Assembly (NCBI GenBank): GCA_938084685.1
Contig: CALKGE010000001.1
Coordinates: forward strand, 558,001-622,000
Source: an uncultured Pirellulaceae bacterium
GTDB taxonomy: Bacteria > Planctomycetota > Planctomycetia > Pirellulales > Pirellulaceae
Direction: 5' to 3'
Length of the DNA stretch: 64,000 nt
Position numbers and translations under genes: made by a program. Shown here piece by piece: positions 26,812 through 36,662 of this stretch. Every line of letters begins with the position of its first letter. The first letter of the stretch is position 1. Under the pieces are notes generated by a model that saw only the letters and a program-made list of their open reading frames with translations, was not told the origin of the DNA and did not search any database.

Positions 26812-29205
26812 GTGGCGTTTTTAAATGCATCGTTGTTGTTCGGAGGGTTGCTGATTGCAGTGCCTCTGATCATCCACATGGCGATGCGCCGCAAGCCGGT
26901 ACCCCAACTGTTCCCGGCCTTGCAGTTTGTGCGTCAGCATCAGGTCAGTAATAAGCGGACGTTACGTATGAAGCAGTGGCTTCTGCTTTTACTCCGTTGT
27001 CTTTTACTGGCAGGTTTGGCGCTGGCACTCACCGGACCTTCTGCAGATCAGACGGTTGCCGGTAATTGGATGGTGATCGGTATTGTTACGATCACGCTAC
27101 TGATTGTGATGGTGGTTGGCGTCGCCGCGATTCTTTCGAAGGTATCCAAACCGATCATTTTTTCGTTAGTCGGAGCCTGTCTGGTTGGATTGGTGGTGGA
27201 TGCCTATTTGCTGCTGAAGGTTACCAACGATGACCAGACCGTACTGATTGGCGATGTAGATGCTGCCGTTCAGGCGGTATTGGTATTTGATAACTCGCCT
27301 CGCATGTCCTACCAGCAGAAAGGGATGTCCAGGTTACAACAGTCGGCTGAAATGGCGGAGTGGTTGGTGGGTCAGTTACCGGAAGCGAGTGATATCGCTG
27401 TAATGGACCGTAGCACGCGGGACGTCGTCTTTGGGGCTGATCGAAATTCCACGATCAATGCGATTGAGCAGCTGCAGGTTGAACATGCACCCGTCTCGCT
27501 GCAGGCCAGCCTGCGAACGGCTAGTCAATTGCTTGCCGAACAGGATTCCGGGAACCGGGAAATATACTTGTTTACGGATTTATCCAGTGCTGCCTGGGAA
27601 TCTGTGAGAGAGACATTTCAGGCAGAATTGGAACAGCAGCAGATCGAGTTATTTATTGTCGATGTTGGTGTAGAGAAACCGGCCAATGTTGGCTTGGGTG
27701 AGCCAGCACTACTGCAGGAAGTTCTGGTTGGCCAGGGAGCCACCGAGGTCAGTTTCAATGTTTTTCATGCGGGGCCCGCGGCAACCCGGACAGTTCAATT
27801 GGTGGTTGAGCAAGTCGACCTTACTTTACCAGTGGTTGCTGACGGAGAATTGCAAACGCCTGACTTGCAGGTACTCGCCCAACAGGACGTCTCGTTTGAT
27901 GAATCCGATCAGACGACCCAACGTCATCTTACGTTTTCGCTGAGTGGGTTACCCCCAGGCGTTCATCACGGACAGGTGAGAATGCTCGGAGGTGATGGTT
28001 TAAGTATTGATGACATCCGGTATTTTACGGTGACTGTCGAGACAGCTGCCGAGATACTCGTTGTGACCTCTCAGGATGTTCCGACTCGTTTTTTCACTCA
28101 GGCCATTGCGCCAGATGCGGAGCGACAGATCGGCCGGGCGCGATACAATTTTTCGATTGTTCGCGAAGGCAATATTAGTGAACGGACGCTGCAGCAGTTT
28201 GCCAGTGTTGTTCTGATCGATCCTCCTCCTCTTGCTGCTCCAAGCTGGCAACATTTGGCAGCCTATGTTAACTCAGGAGGTTCTTTGGGAGTGTTTCTGG
28301 GCCCCAATTCCACTCTCGAAAACCTCACGCAAACTGAGGAGGTTTCGCAATTGCTGGGAGGAACAATTCAACGGTTGTGGCGTAGCGATGAACGGAATTT
28401 TCTGGAACCCGAAGCGGCAGATCATCGGGTATTACGAGACTTTGCTGAATTGCAGGGGTCCGTTCCCTGGGCACAGTTTCCTGTTGTGCGGTACTGGCAG
28501 ATGACTGATCTTGCCGATTCCGCTCAGGTAATTATGCGATTCAGTCGCGAGGTTTCTCATCCGGCACTACTGGAAAACAGCTTTGGTCAGGGAATGGTAA
28601 TGACGATGCTTACGCCGGTTTCCGAGCCTCTTCAATTGGAAAACCGGACCGTATGGAATCGGCTAGCCAGTGGTATGGATAACTGGCCCTACTTCATCCT
28701 GATTAATGCGATTGCCGAGTCGCTTGTTTTCAGTCGTGAATCGCAGCTCAACTATCAGGTGGGTGAGTTGGTTACTCTGAGAAATGATGAAGGCATGTTT
28801 CCCAGCAAATACCAGCTGTTTACTCCTGCAGCAGATCTCCAGGAAGTGCAGCCGGTCGATAGCCAGATTCAGATTTCCTTTATCGAAACACCTGGTGCGT
28901 ACCGGTTAAAGGGGCAGTTGGATGGTCCGTTGCTGCGCGGGTTCTCTGTAAATACGCACGAATCTTTCAGTGACCTCCGCCGGTTGGACAAGCAGCAGCT
29001 GGATAGCCAGCTGGGAGAAGGGACATATCAGCTGGCACGTACCCAGCAGGACATTTCATTCGGCGTTCGTCAACGCCGCGTGGGACAGGAGTTTTTTCCG
29101 CTGCTGATTCTGGCTGTGACCATACTGTTTTTACTGGAACACGTGATGGCCAATCGTTTTTATGCCAAAGAGTCTTCTGACGTTGTCGCAGAGGAAGGTG
29201 CATAG
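26812..29205 (+). CDS. BatA-like N-terminal membrane protein with degenerate vWA
   Basis: 797 residues with GTG start (GAGGGAGGGG site upstream). The BatA N-terminus is clear: FLNASLLFGGLLIAVPLIIHMAMRRKP, then a helix pair. Two more helices lie near 80-140. A vWA-like domain follows with DNSPRM instead of a full DxSxS, so metal binding is probably weakened. A later region (about 400-640) resembles a class I glutamine amidotransferase-like fold (EILVVTSQDVPTRF; GGSLGVFLG). A C-terminal helix closes the protein. It is a predicted inner-membrane protein working with MoxR and DUF58. Confidence 0.88.
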   Translation: MAFLNASLLFGGLLIAVPLIIHMAMRRKPVPQLFPALQFVRQHQVSNKRTLRMKQWLLLLLRCLLLAGLALALTGPSADQTVAGNWMVIGIVTITLLIVMVVGVAAILSKVSKPIIFSLVGACLVGLVVDAYLLLKVTNDDQTVLIGDVDAAVQAVLVFDNSPRMSYQQKGMSRLQQSAEMAEWLVGQLPEASDIAVMDRSTRDVVFGADRNSTINAIEQLQVEHAPVSLQASLRTASQLLAEQDSGNREIYLFTDLSSAAWESVRETFQAELEQQQIELFIVDVGVEKPANVGLGEPALLQEVLVGQGATEVSFNVFHAGPAATRTVQLVVEQVDLTLPVVADGELQTPDLQVLAQQDVSFDESDQTTQRHLTFSLSGLPPGVHHGQVRMLGGDGLSIDDIRYFTVTVETAAEILVVTSQDVPTRFFTQAIAPDAERQIGRARYNFSIVREGNISERTLQQFASVVLIDPPPLAAPSWQHLAAYVNSGGSLGVFLGPNSTLENLTQTEEVSQLLGGTIQRLWRSDERNFLEPEAADHRVLRDFAELQGSVPWAQFPVVRYWQMTDLADSAQVIMRFSREVSHPALLENSFGQGMVMTMLTPVSEPLQLENRTVWNRLASGMDNWPYFILINAIAESLVFSRESQLNYQVGELVTLRNDEGMFPSKYQLFTPAADLQEVQPVDSQIQISFIETPGAYRLKGQLDGPLLRGFSVNTHESFSDLRRLDKQQLDSQLGEGTYQLARTQQDISFGVRQRRVGQEFFPLLILAVTILFLLEHVMANRFYAKESSDVVAEEGA

Positions 29206-29208
29206 GTC

Positions 29209-31476
29209 ATGGAAAGTTGGTCACTGGATCCGATTTTTGGCAGTTTGACAACCGTGCTGTTGACCGGTCTGGTCATGCTTTTGCTCATCCTCTCCATCCG
29301 ACCCTATCGCACTCTTTCCCGTTCGCGTGCGATTGCCTTGATGACATTACGTGTGGTGATCATTCTGACGTTGGTCGTGGTGATGGTACGTCCGGGCCGT
29401 ACCATGTCCCAGACGCAAACACGACGGGCAAATATCATGGTTCTGACAGATGAAACGCAGAGTATGTCACAGCCATCTGCGGTCGATGACTTGAGCCGTT
29501 GGGAACATCAGGCTCAGATTTGGAAGGAAACCGCTAGCTTCCTGCAGAGCAGAAAGCAGGATGCCGAGCCAAAATGGTTTGGTTATTCAGACCGTATTTC
29601 GGAACAACGGTGGAATCCTGACAAGTCAGCAGCGGAGCCTGGTGCTCCAACGGGTGAGTTTACGGATTTGGGAGCGTCCGTCTATGAAGCCGTGATTAGT
29701 GAGCCAGGTGAGCAGATTCACGCTGTGGTACTGATGGGAGATGGCCGGCAAACTGCTTACAGGGGAGACGTGGATATTCGCCAGGCAATCAATGAGCTTC
29801 GTCGGCGAGGAATTCCATTGATTGGAGTCCCCTTTGGTCGGGAAGGGGATGTTCTTCAATCCAAGGATATCGCGATTGAACAGCTGCCTCAGCAGTTTCG
29901 CGTGTTTGCTGGAAATGACATACAGATTAACGCCATTGCCCGCTTACGAGGAGTGCTGGGAAACCCTAACCGAGTCCAACTCAAGCTGACACCCCAGGGA
30001 GGAGAGACAGAAACGGTTCAAACGCTCGAAGTGGTGGCCACCGAGGCGGAGGATATCCAGCCGGTGCAGTTTACCATGACCGCCGGAGAACCAGGCGTCT
30101 ATATGCTGGAGGTGGTTGCTGAATCAGCCGAGGGTGAAGTCCTGTTGGCGAATAATCGTCAGACCGCCTATCTCACAGTTCTAGAAGGTGGCTTGCGAGT
30201 ACTTTACCTTTATGGAAATCGACTGGGTGAACAGTTGGAAATGCGTCGTAGCCTGGCTTCCTCGCCCGATATTGAATTATCAGAAAGTTACATTCCCCAT
30301 ATTTCTTCCCTGAACTGGCCGGATCCTCGTACGAATGTTTTGTCCGACAAACAGTTTGATGTGCTGCTGATCGAAGATGTACATGCGGATGCCATTGGCC
30401 AGGAGAATCTGACAGCGGTCGCTGAGGCTGTAGAGAATGGGAAGGGTCTGATGATGCTGGGCGGGTTGTACAGCTTTGGTCCAGGTGCCTATCTGGACTC
30501 GCCGCTGGTAAATGTGCTGCCAGTCAAAATGGAGGTCTTCGAGCGACAGGAGGTCGGAGCGGAACTGCCGATCCGCAAGGTTTTTCATATTGATCGCGAG
30601 ATCAGCATGCGGCCCAGCCAGCAGCATCCTTTGACAACGCTTGGCAAGACAGATCAGATTTGGCAACAGTTACCTGCTCTTCGCGGAGCGAACCTGTTCC
30701 AGGGAGTGGCCGCATCCGGGCAGGTGATTCTGGAGTCGGATCGGCAGGAGCCACTTATGATTACAACGCAGTACGGGTTGGGACGCGTGGTAGCTTTTGC
30801 GGGAGACTCAACCTGGCAATGGGCGCGCAGTGGGTATGGTGATACGTTGCGTCGTTTTTGGCGGCAAAACATTCTCTGGCTCGCCCGTCGCGAAAACCTG
30901 CAACAGCGGGACGTCTGGTTGAAACTGGACCAACGTCGATTTCTGCCGGGCAGCGAAATTGAATTTGAGGCTGGCGTTGAATTTTTAGGTAGCGAGCAAC
31001 CTGCCCCAGATACACTTCAATGGACAGTTTATCTGGAGCATGAAGCGGATAAACGCGAGGCAATTCCTGTTACTCGACAAGGCGGAATCTGGCGCGGGTC
31101 CATCGCAGAATTGAATGTCCCTGGTGAGTACGAATTGAATGCTGAGGTGAAGCAGGGTGAGAAATCATGGGGCAGGGCACGGGTCAATTTTCAGGTAATC
31201 GACGATCAACCAGAACGAAATAACCCGCTCGCAGATTTTCAACAATTTAGCCGTCTGGCGGAGATGACTGCTGAAAATGGTGGACGTGTGGTGGAGCCTG
31301 AACAGTTAAACGCAGTGTTGCAGGAGATTATCGACGAGGCCAGTGAACAGGAGGTTGAAATTCAGACGACCTGGCAGCTGGGCGGAACCACTCGCAGTGC
31401 CTGGCTGATGATGATGATTCTCAGTTTGTTATTTACTGCCGACTGGGTTTTGCGAAAAAAGTGGGGATTGGTTTAG
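29209..31476 (+). CDS. Membrane-anchored vWA/GATase1-like protein of the MoxR operon
   Basis: 755 residues, starting 3 bases after the BatA-like stop. Two N-terminal helices (about 15-65) precede a vWA-like domain whose metal motif reads DETQSMS, a departure from DxSxS. A GATase1-like segment follows (LRVLYLYGNRLGEQLEMRR ... VLLIEDVHADAI ... GKGLMMLGGLYSFGPGAY), then a beta-rich region and a final helix near 735-752. No catalytic Cys is seen in the amidotransferase-like part, so I infer a structural or binding role. Its stop overlaps the convergent lipoate-ligase gene by 4 bases. Confidence 0.85.
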   Translation: MESWSLDPIFGSLTTVLLTGLVMLLLILSIRPYRTLSRSRAIALMTLRVVIILTLVVVMVRPGRTMSQTQTRRANIMVLTDETQSMSQPSAVDDLSRWEHQAQIWKETASFLQSRKQDAEPKWFGYSDRISEQRWNPDKSAAEPGAPTGEFTDLGASVYEAVISEPGEQIHAVVLMGDGRQTAYRGDVDIRQAINELRRRGIPLIGVPFGREGDVLQSKDIAIEQLPQQFRVFAGNDIQINAIARLRGVLGNPNRVQLKLTPQGGETETVQTLEVVATEAEDIQPVQFTMTAGEPGVYMLEVVAESAEGEVLLANNRQTAYLTVLEGGLRVLYLYGNRLGEQLEMRRSLASSPDIELSESYIPHISSLNWPDPRTNVLSDKQFDVLLIEDVHADAIGQENLTAVAEAVENGKGLMMLGGLYSFGPGAYLDSPLVNVLPVKMEVFERQEVGAELPIRKVFHIDREISMRPSQQHPLTTLGKTDQIWQQLPALRGANLFQGVAASGQVILESDRQEPLMITTQYGLGRVVAFAGDSTWQWARSGYGDTLRRFWRQNILWLARRENLQQRDVWLKLDQRRFLPGSEIEFEAGVEFLGSEQPAPDTLQWTVYLEHEADKREAIPVTRQGGIWRGSIAELNVPGEYELNAEVKQGEKSWGRARVNFQVIDDQPERNNPLADFQQFSRLAEMTAENGGRVVEPEQLNAVLQEIIDEASEQEVEIQTTWQLGGTTRSAWLMMMILSLLFTADWVLRKKWGLV

Positions 31477-32222
31477 CAGTTCTTCTCATCCTTGCTGGCG
31501 CTCTCCAGAATATTCCAATTTGCCTGCTGGTATTTGGTATCCATCAATTCCTTCCAAAGAGGCCTGATATTGGCAGGGATTTCAGTTTCCCGGTCCACCG
31601 GTTTCCAGTGCTTCTCAACGGCAGTTTGAATTTCTTCTATCGATCGCTCGAGATTCATGAGGAATTCTGAATGTGACCTGCCCTGCCGGTACTCGGGTTC
31701 TTTCGGTGGCGGAAGTAGCGAGTCGGTAATAGTGATCAAGTTGAAGTCGCACAGAATAGTACCGTGATACAGAATACTGTTACGTTTTAGTCGCAGGCTG
31801 TTCCCTGAAAACTTACGGCCATCAATGGCCAGATCGCTGATCCCGCGGACTTTGCAGAGGATGCCGAGCTGATTTAATGCGGTCGCCATCTCGTTCAGGA
31901 CAAAGTTATGACACCCCTGAATTTCTTTCAGCTCGCGGCGGAGCTGGCTGTTGAGGATGGTGGCATACATGAGGCAACCCGGACCGGTCAGAATGGTACC
32001 ACCTCCACTTGGTCTACGATAAACCGGAATCTGGTTTTCACGGCAATACTGCATCACCGCTTCCTGTTCCAGCTTCCCAGAACGACCCATCACCACGGCG
32101 TACTGTTGCGGCTTCCAGAACCTCAGGAATTGTTCCCCGGTTTGTTCACTATGCATCAGCAACGCTTCGTCCAGAGCAATGTTCTCAATTGCTGTGTCGA
32201 GCGTGATGTCTAACAATCGCAT
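31473..32222 (-). CDS. Lipoate-protein ligase A family protein
   Basis: 249 residues with the biotin/lipoyl transferase fold. Motifs include the RRPSGGGTILTGPGCL block and the catalytic Lys in GRKFSGNSLR, then LYHGTIL. The family attaches lipoate or octanoate to E2 and H proteins, or moves octanoyl groups. Which activity applies cannot be told. It ends within the last bases of the MoxR operon on the opposite strand and has no close same-strand partner. Confidence 0.85.
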   Translation of the reverse strand: MRLLDITLDTAIENIALDEALLMHSEQTGEQFLRFWKPQQYAVVMGRSGKLEQEAVMQYCRENQIPVYRRPSGGGTILTGPGCLMYATILNSQLRRELKEIQGCHNFVLNEMATALNQLGILCKVRGISDLAIDGRKFSGNSLRLKRNSILYHGTILCDFNLITITDSLLPPPKEPEYRQGRSHSEFLMNLERSIEEIQTAVEKHWKPVDRETEIPANIRPLWKELMDTKYQQANWNILESASKDEKNC

Positions 32223-32345
32223 GAAGATAGATTCTTATCAGTGAAGACGGAGGTTAAATCATCTGGTAAAGCGTGGCAATCGGTTGAATCATCTTGACGC
32301 TAATAATGGTCAATCTACACTAAATCCATACTCTTTGGTGCACGG

Positions 32346-33431
32346 TTGGAAGTGTTCAAGAGAACTAATCTTTCTGAAGTGGAGTTCAGATCTTTGTCAG
32401 ATCAGCCAGAACGCGAAATTGTTACAGAATCGTCAGGAAATCAGGAAGCACCCAGTGTGTTGCCTGATGTGCAGCCTCCGCAAGCCGGTTTTCTTGTGCA
32501 GTTGTTTTTGATTCCGATGATCATTGTGGCAGCCATTATCTGTGTATGGCTACTATTTAATGTCATTTCTCAAAGTGAATCCCCTACAGAACTGGTTCGG
32601 GGACTGCGTAAAATGGATAGCTCGAGCTGGCAAAAAGCCTACACGCTATCCAACCTGTTACGCGCACCTAATGAGAAAGAGTTGAAGAAAGACTCGGTTC
32701 TGGCTGCCGAGTTAATTGCTATTCTTGAATCTGATTTTGATGCGGAAGAAGCTGACGAGAATCAGGTGAAGTTGCGAGTGTTTGTTTCTCGCTGTTTAGG
32801 GATGTTCGAGATCCCGGATGGGTTGGACGTATTGATTGCAGTTCTGCAGGAGACTGATTCGGCAAGTGAAATCGAGATTGGGCAGGTGGCCGTGGAGTCG
32901 CTGGCGATGTTGATACAGAACCTGGGTCCGGAATCTCAGCGTGAGAACGAAAAGCTGCTGGAAGCATTGATTCAGACGTCCAATGTGCAGACTCAGAATC
33001 CGGAACTTCAGGAGCAAAGGGATGAGCTGCGGAGTACCATCGGGTTTGCCTTGGGAGTATTGGGTGGCGAACGGGCGGTGGACCGGTTGCGGGGCATGCT
33101 GGCCGATTCCTATCCCAATGCCCGGTTCAATGCGGCTGCCGGTCTAGCTCGCCATGGAGATCTGGCATGCCAGAACGTCCTGCTCGAAATGCTTGATCTC
33201 AAAAGTAAAAGTGTCGTTCAGGGTGAAGAGAGGGAATCGAGTCACGAATTTAAAAGAAGTGTTGTGGCAACCACGGCGATTAATTCAGTGTCAGCGTTAA
33301 GCAAGCACCACGAGGTTTCCAAGTTGACTGACTTGATAGCTGCCCTGAAAGTGGTTTCTGAAACGGATGCATTTGGCCAGAACGCACAAATGAGAGCGAA
33401 GGGACTTTTAGCGGAGTTGGAGAAGTCCTGA
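32346..33431 (+). CDS. Membrane-anchored HEAT-repeat protein
   Basis: About 361 residues with one N-terminal membrane helix (FLVQLFLIPMIIVAAIICVWLLFNVI, about 50-75) and a helical C-terminal part with HEAT-like units (ERAVDRLRGMLADSYPNARFNAAAGLARHGD). No enzyme motif. The start is uncertain: the frame opens at TTG 32346 with no good ribosome site, and GTG codons at 32352 and 32379 are alternatives. Likely a scaffold at the membrane. Confidence 0.7.
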   Translation: MEVFKRTNLSEVEFRSLSDQPEREIVTESSGNQEAPSVLPDVQPPQAGFLVQLFLIPMIIVAAIICVWLLFNVISQSESPTELVRGLRKMDSSSWQKAYTLSNLLRAPNEKELKKDSVLAAELIAILESDFDAEEADENQVKLRVFVSRCLGMFEIPDGLDVLIAVLQETDSASEIEIGQVAVESLAMLIQNLGPESQRENEKLLEALIQTSNVQTQNPELQEQRDELRSTIGFALGVLGGERAVDRLRGMLADSYPNARFNAAAGLARHGDLACQNVLLEMLDLKSKSVVQGEERESSHEFKRSVVATTAINSVSALSKHHEVSKLTDLIAALKVVSETDAFGQNAQMRAKGLLAELEKS

Positions 33432-33517
33432 ATAGAGTTTTCTTTTTGAAATTTTCCAATCAGGATCGTTTCGCCAACTATGAGTGAGCCAGAAAAGTTT
33501 AAAGCAGAGTCGACAAG

Positions 33518-34759
33518 GTGACTACAGATCCTCCCCCATTTCAAGGTAAGCGAGTAGCGTTCGCAGGTAAGCTTGGCGGTGTCAGCCGTCGGCAGGCTCA
33601 GTCGCTTGTTACCGAAAATGGGGGCTTTGTGATGAATCAGGATGATCTGGAAGACGCTAACGTCGACATGGTGATCCTGGGGGCGGAACAGTGGCCACCG
33701 GCTACTGTAGATGAGCTATTACCAGCGTCTGTTCTGACGAGTGTGGCGGAAGGGAAATGCGAAGTCATTACCGAAACGCAGTTTTGGGGACGACTTGGAT
33801 TACTAACCGAAGATCAGGCTATCCGTCGATTGTATACGCCAGCTATGCTGGCCGAATTACTCGATATTTCTGTAGCCGTCATTCGCCGTTGGCATCGACG
33901 GGGTTTGATCGTTCCCGTGCGTGAGGTCCATCGACTTCCCTATTTTGATTTTCAGGAAGTGGCGACAGCTCGTCACCTGGCCGAGTTATTAGAAGCCGGA
34001 GCATCCCCTGTAGAGATCGAGCGTCGTCTGGAAGAATTGGCAAGATATGTGCCGGATGTTGAGCGCCCTCTGGCTCAGCTATCCGTGATTGTCGAAGGTC
34101 GTCACATTCTGTTACGCCAGGGCGAAGGACTGGTGGAGCCGGGTGGGCAACTGAGGATGGATTTCGAGTCGCTTGAGCAGCGAGCGGAGGAGCAGCGTGT
34201 GATTGAAGTGACGCGCGCGGATGTCATGCGGGCTCTGGAGCGGGAAGAGCCAACCGAATCAGCGAGGATCATTCCTTTTCAAAACATGATCGAGCGGGCA
34301 GTTATGCCTCAGAATCCCGAGGATATACTGGCTCAAGCCAGTGAATATGAAGAAGCGGGTGACCTGGCCATGGCGATTGATCTCTACCGCAGCTTTCTCG
34401 CTGGCTATGGATTAAGAGCGGAAGTCTGTTTTCAACTGGCCGAATTACTCTACCGGACCAATGATTATGCTGCTGCCAGAGAACGGTACTACATGACCAT
34501 TGAACTGGATGAAAACTATGTGGAGGCCCGGGCGAACCTGGGGTGTGTCTTGATCGATACCGGTGAGCTGGATTTGGCGGTTGCTGCGTTATTAGGCGCA
34601 CTAAAGTATCATCCGGATTACCCCGATGCTCACTATCATCTGGCTCGGACTCTGGATGAACTCGGCCAGACCGAAAAAGCGACCGACCATTGGCGTGCTT
34701 TTCTGGTGTTGGCTCCGGATAGTCCCTGGGCGGAACAGGCCCGTGACAGGCTCAGCTAA
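33518..34759 (+). CDS. BRCT - MerR-type HTH - TPR fusion protein
   Basis: 413 residues, GTG start. Three modules can be read in order. First a BRCT-like domain (about 5-90: GKRVAFAGKLGGVSRRQAQSLVTENGG). Then a MerR-type winged-helix unit (about 105-185: YTPAMLAELLDISVAVIRRWHRRGLI ... RLPYFDFQEVATARHLAELLEAG). Then at least three TPR units (about 265-410: AGDLAMAIDLYRSFLAG, AEVCFQLAELLYRTNDYAAARERYY, VEARANLGCVLIDTGELDLAVAALLGAL). It is probably a DNA-linked regulator whose partners bind the TPR part. No cysteine-rich sensor is seen. Confidence 0.8.
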   Translation: MTTDPPPFQGKRVAFAGKLGGVSRRQAQSLVTENGGFVMNQDDLEDANVDMVILGAEQWPPATVDELLPASVLTSVAEGKCEVITETQFWGRLGLLTEDQAIRRLYTPAMLAELLDISVAVIRRWHRRGLIVPVREVHRLPYFDFQEVATARHLAELLEAGASPVEIERRLEELARYVPDVERPLAQLSVIVEGRHILLRQGEGLVEPGGQLRMDFESLEQRAEEQRVIEVTRADVMRALEREEPTESARIIPFQNMIERAVMPQNPEDILAQASEYEEAGDLAMAIDLYRSFLAGYGLRAEVCFQLAELLYRTNDYAAARERYYMTIELDENYVEARANLGCVLIDTGELDLAVAALLGALKYHPDYPDAHYHLARTLDELGQTEKATDHWRAFLVLAPDSPWAEQARDRLS

Positions 34760-34821
34760 ATTGAATTGGCCGTCAGAGACACAAGTGGAATACAATAGTG
34801 ATTCCCAGCAGAGTGTGGATC

Positions 34822-36120
34822 ATGTTTGAAAACCAGCAATTGAACGAACAACTTAATGAACTGTTTTTTAGTTACGAGCATGTTCAGTCAACGACATGGT
34901 TGTATCTGACGACCCTGGCGTCGATTGCGATCTTTTTTAAATTTGGCCGCATCTTCAGTATGCGAAATCTGGATATCATCCTGCTTTCGTTGTTTTCTCC
35001 CTGCTTCATGCTGGTGTCGTTCGGGATCACCAACGGATTCGAAGAAGTGGTACGAATCGGATATCTTGCACTGTGGGTAATGGGTGGCATTTTTATGCTA
35101 CGCATGCTCCATGACAGCACGATGGTTCGGCGACCGTTACTTGAACCGAACCTGTCTGCCGGTGGTCTATCGTTTCTGGTCTTCTCCTTGTTTGTCCTGC
35201 TGGTAAGCAATGTTTCGTTGGGATATGTACAGAGCGATGCAGAGATTCATCGGGATCTGACATCCCAGAACATGCCCGGCTATCGCATTCTGGAAGATCT
35301 GCCTCCGGTACCAGTGGCGTTCTGGGAGACCCCTTTTGAACTTAATCAACAGAGTGGTGTGACCGGGGTTTATCCGTTTGAATTAACTCAGGCGCTATCG
35401 CTGGGAATCGTTATCGCCGCTCATTTCTTTGTCGTGGCCGGTCTGATTCTGGTGGGATCCGTTCATTTCGAAAATGTTCGCATGGGTCTGGGGGCCGCGG
35501 TTATCTATCTATTGATTCCCTACACGGGCGAGATGGGAGGGCATGTGGATCATGTGTTACCCGGCGCGGTTCTTGTGTGGGCATTGCTGTTTTATCGTAA
35601 ACCGTTGATTGCAGGAGTATTATTTTCTATTTCATTCTGCATTTATTACCCGCTGTTTTTGCTCCCTCTGTGGGTCAGTTTCTACTGGAAGCGAGGACTG
35701 GGCAAATTCAGTCTGGGCGTCGCATTGGGTTGGGGGCTGCTGATCCTGGGATTGTTTCTTACTCGCAGTGACATGCCTGATTTTGTGACACAAATCAGGC
35801 GGATGCATGGCTTCCTGAACCCTCAGATGAATCCTGAGTATTTACAAGGGCTGTGGAGCTACGGATGGGCACCGGTTTACCGTATACCACTGATTACCGC
35901 ATTTATCATGTTGAGTATTACTTTCTTCATCTGGCCTTCCCAAAAAAATCTTGGCACGCTCATGAGCTGTACGGCAGCGTTGCTGTTGGCGACCCGGTTT
36001 TGGAATGGAGAAGGGGGTGGCTTGTTCCTGGGATGGTCCCTGCCATTGATCGTCCTGGTAATATTCCGTCCAAACCTGGAAGATCGCGTGATGCTTGGTC
36101 GTGATTCAGTCAATACATAA
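34822..36120 (+). CDS. Polytopic membrane protein of unknown function
   Basis: About 432 residues from ATG 34822 (an in-frame GTG lies at 34798). It has roughly ten hydrophobic segments and one larger loop around residues 130-185. Charged residues such as PYTGEMGGHVDHVLPGA in a membrane loop and RMHGFLNPQMNPEYLQG recall polyprenyl-linked glycosyltransferase families, but I see no firm signature. It overlaps no gene and is followed 12 bases later by the mogA/moaB gene, so co-transcription is likely. Confidence 0.65.
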   Translation: MFENQQLNEQLNELFFSYEHVQSTTWLYLTTLASIAIFFKFGRIFSMRNLDIILLSLFSPCFMLVSFGITNGFEEVVRIGYLALWVMGGIFMLRMLHDSTMVRRPLLEPNLSAGGLSFLVFSLFVLLVSNVSLGYVQSDAEIHRDLTSQNMPGYRILEDLPPVPVAFWETPFELNQQSGVTGVYPFELTQALSLGIVIAAHFFVVAGLILVGSVHFENVRMGLGAAVIYLLIPYTGEMGGHVDHVLPGAVLVWALLFYRKPLIAGVLFSISFCIYYPLFLLPLWVSFYWKRGLGKFSLGVALGWGLLILGLFLTRSDMPDFVTQIRRMHGFLNPQMNPEYLQGLWSYGWAPVYRIPLITAFIMLSITFFIWPSQKNLGTLMSCTAALLLATRFWNGEGGGLFLGWSLPLIVLVIFRPNLEDRVMLGRDSVNT

Positions 36121-36132
36121 GGGATCTACCGC

Positions 36133-36642
36133 GTGAGCCAGTCTGTTGAACAGCATAAGTCCGGTCCCTCAGAACAAATCAGGATTTGCGTTGTCACGAT
36201 CAGTGATACTCGGACGTTGGCAACAGATCGTGGCGGAGTCCTGATCGTGGAACTGGCCGAACAGGTAGGATGCCAGATTGTACGCCGAGAAATTATTCCC
36301 GACGAACCGGAAAGCATTCGGAATCTGCTCGATTCCTGTGGACAGGAGGATGGAATTCAGGCTGTGCTGATGACAGGTGGGACAGGTATTTCCAACCGGG
36401 ACCAGACCTACGAGACGGTGACGCAGCTGTTCACTCGGGAAATCCCTGGCTACGGCGAGCTATTTCGTTACCTTAGCTATAAGGAGATTGGTTCGGCGAG
36501 CATCCTTTCCCGTGCCACCGCTGGATTGATCCAGCAACTCCTGGTGGTAACGATGCCAGGGTCTCCGGCAGCAGTTCAGCTGGCAATGGAACAAATCATT
36601 CTTCCAGAATTACGACATCTGGTTCGGGAAGCTAATAAATAA
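36133..36642 (+). CDS. MogA/MoaB family molybdenum cofactor biosynthesis protein
   Basis: 169 residues, GTG start. The family signature is complete: VVTISDTRT, GGVLIVELAEQVG, VLMTGGTGISNRDQTYE, PGYGELFRYLSYKEIGSASILSRATAGL and VTMPGSPAAVQLAM. These proteins adenylylate molybdopterin or a close relative on the way to Moco. A SuoX-fold protein lies elsewhere in the window, but nothing links the two directly. Confidence 0.92.
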   Translation: MSQSVEQHKSGPSEQIRICVVTISDTRTLATDRGGVLIVELAEQVGCQIVRREIIPDEPESIRNLLDSCGQEDGIQAVLMTGGTGISNRDQTYETVTQLFTREIPGYGELFRYLSYKEIGSASILSRATAGLIQQLLVVTMPGSPAAVQLAMEQIILPELRHLVREANK

Positions 36643-36662
36643 CATCGAGGAATAGGGACATC

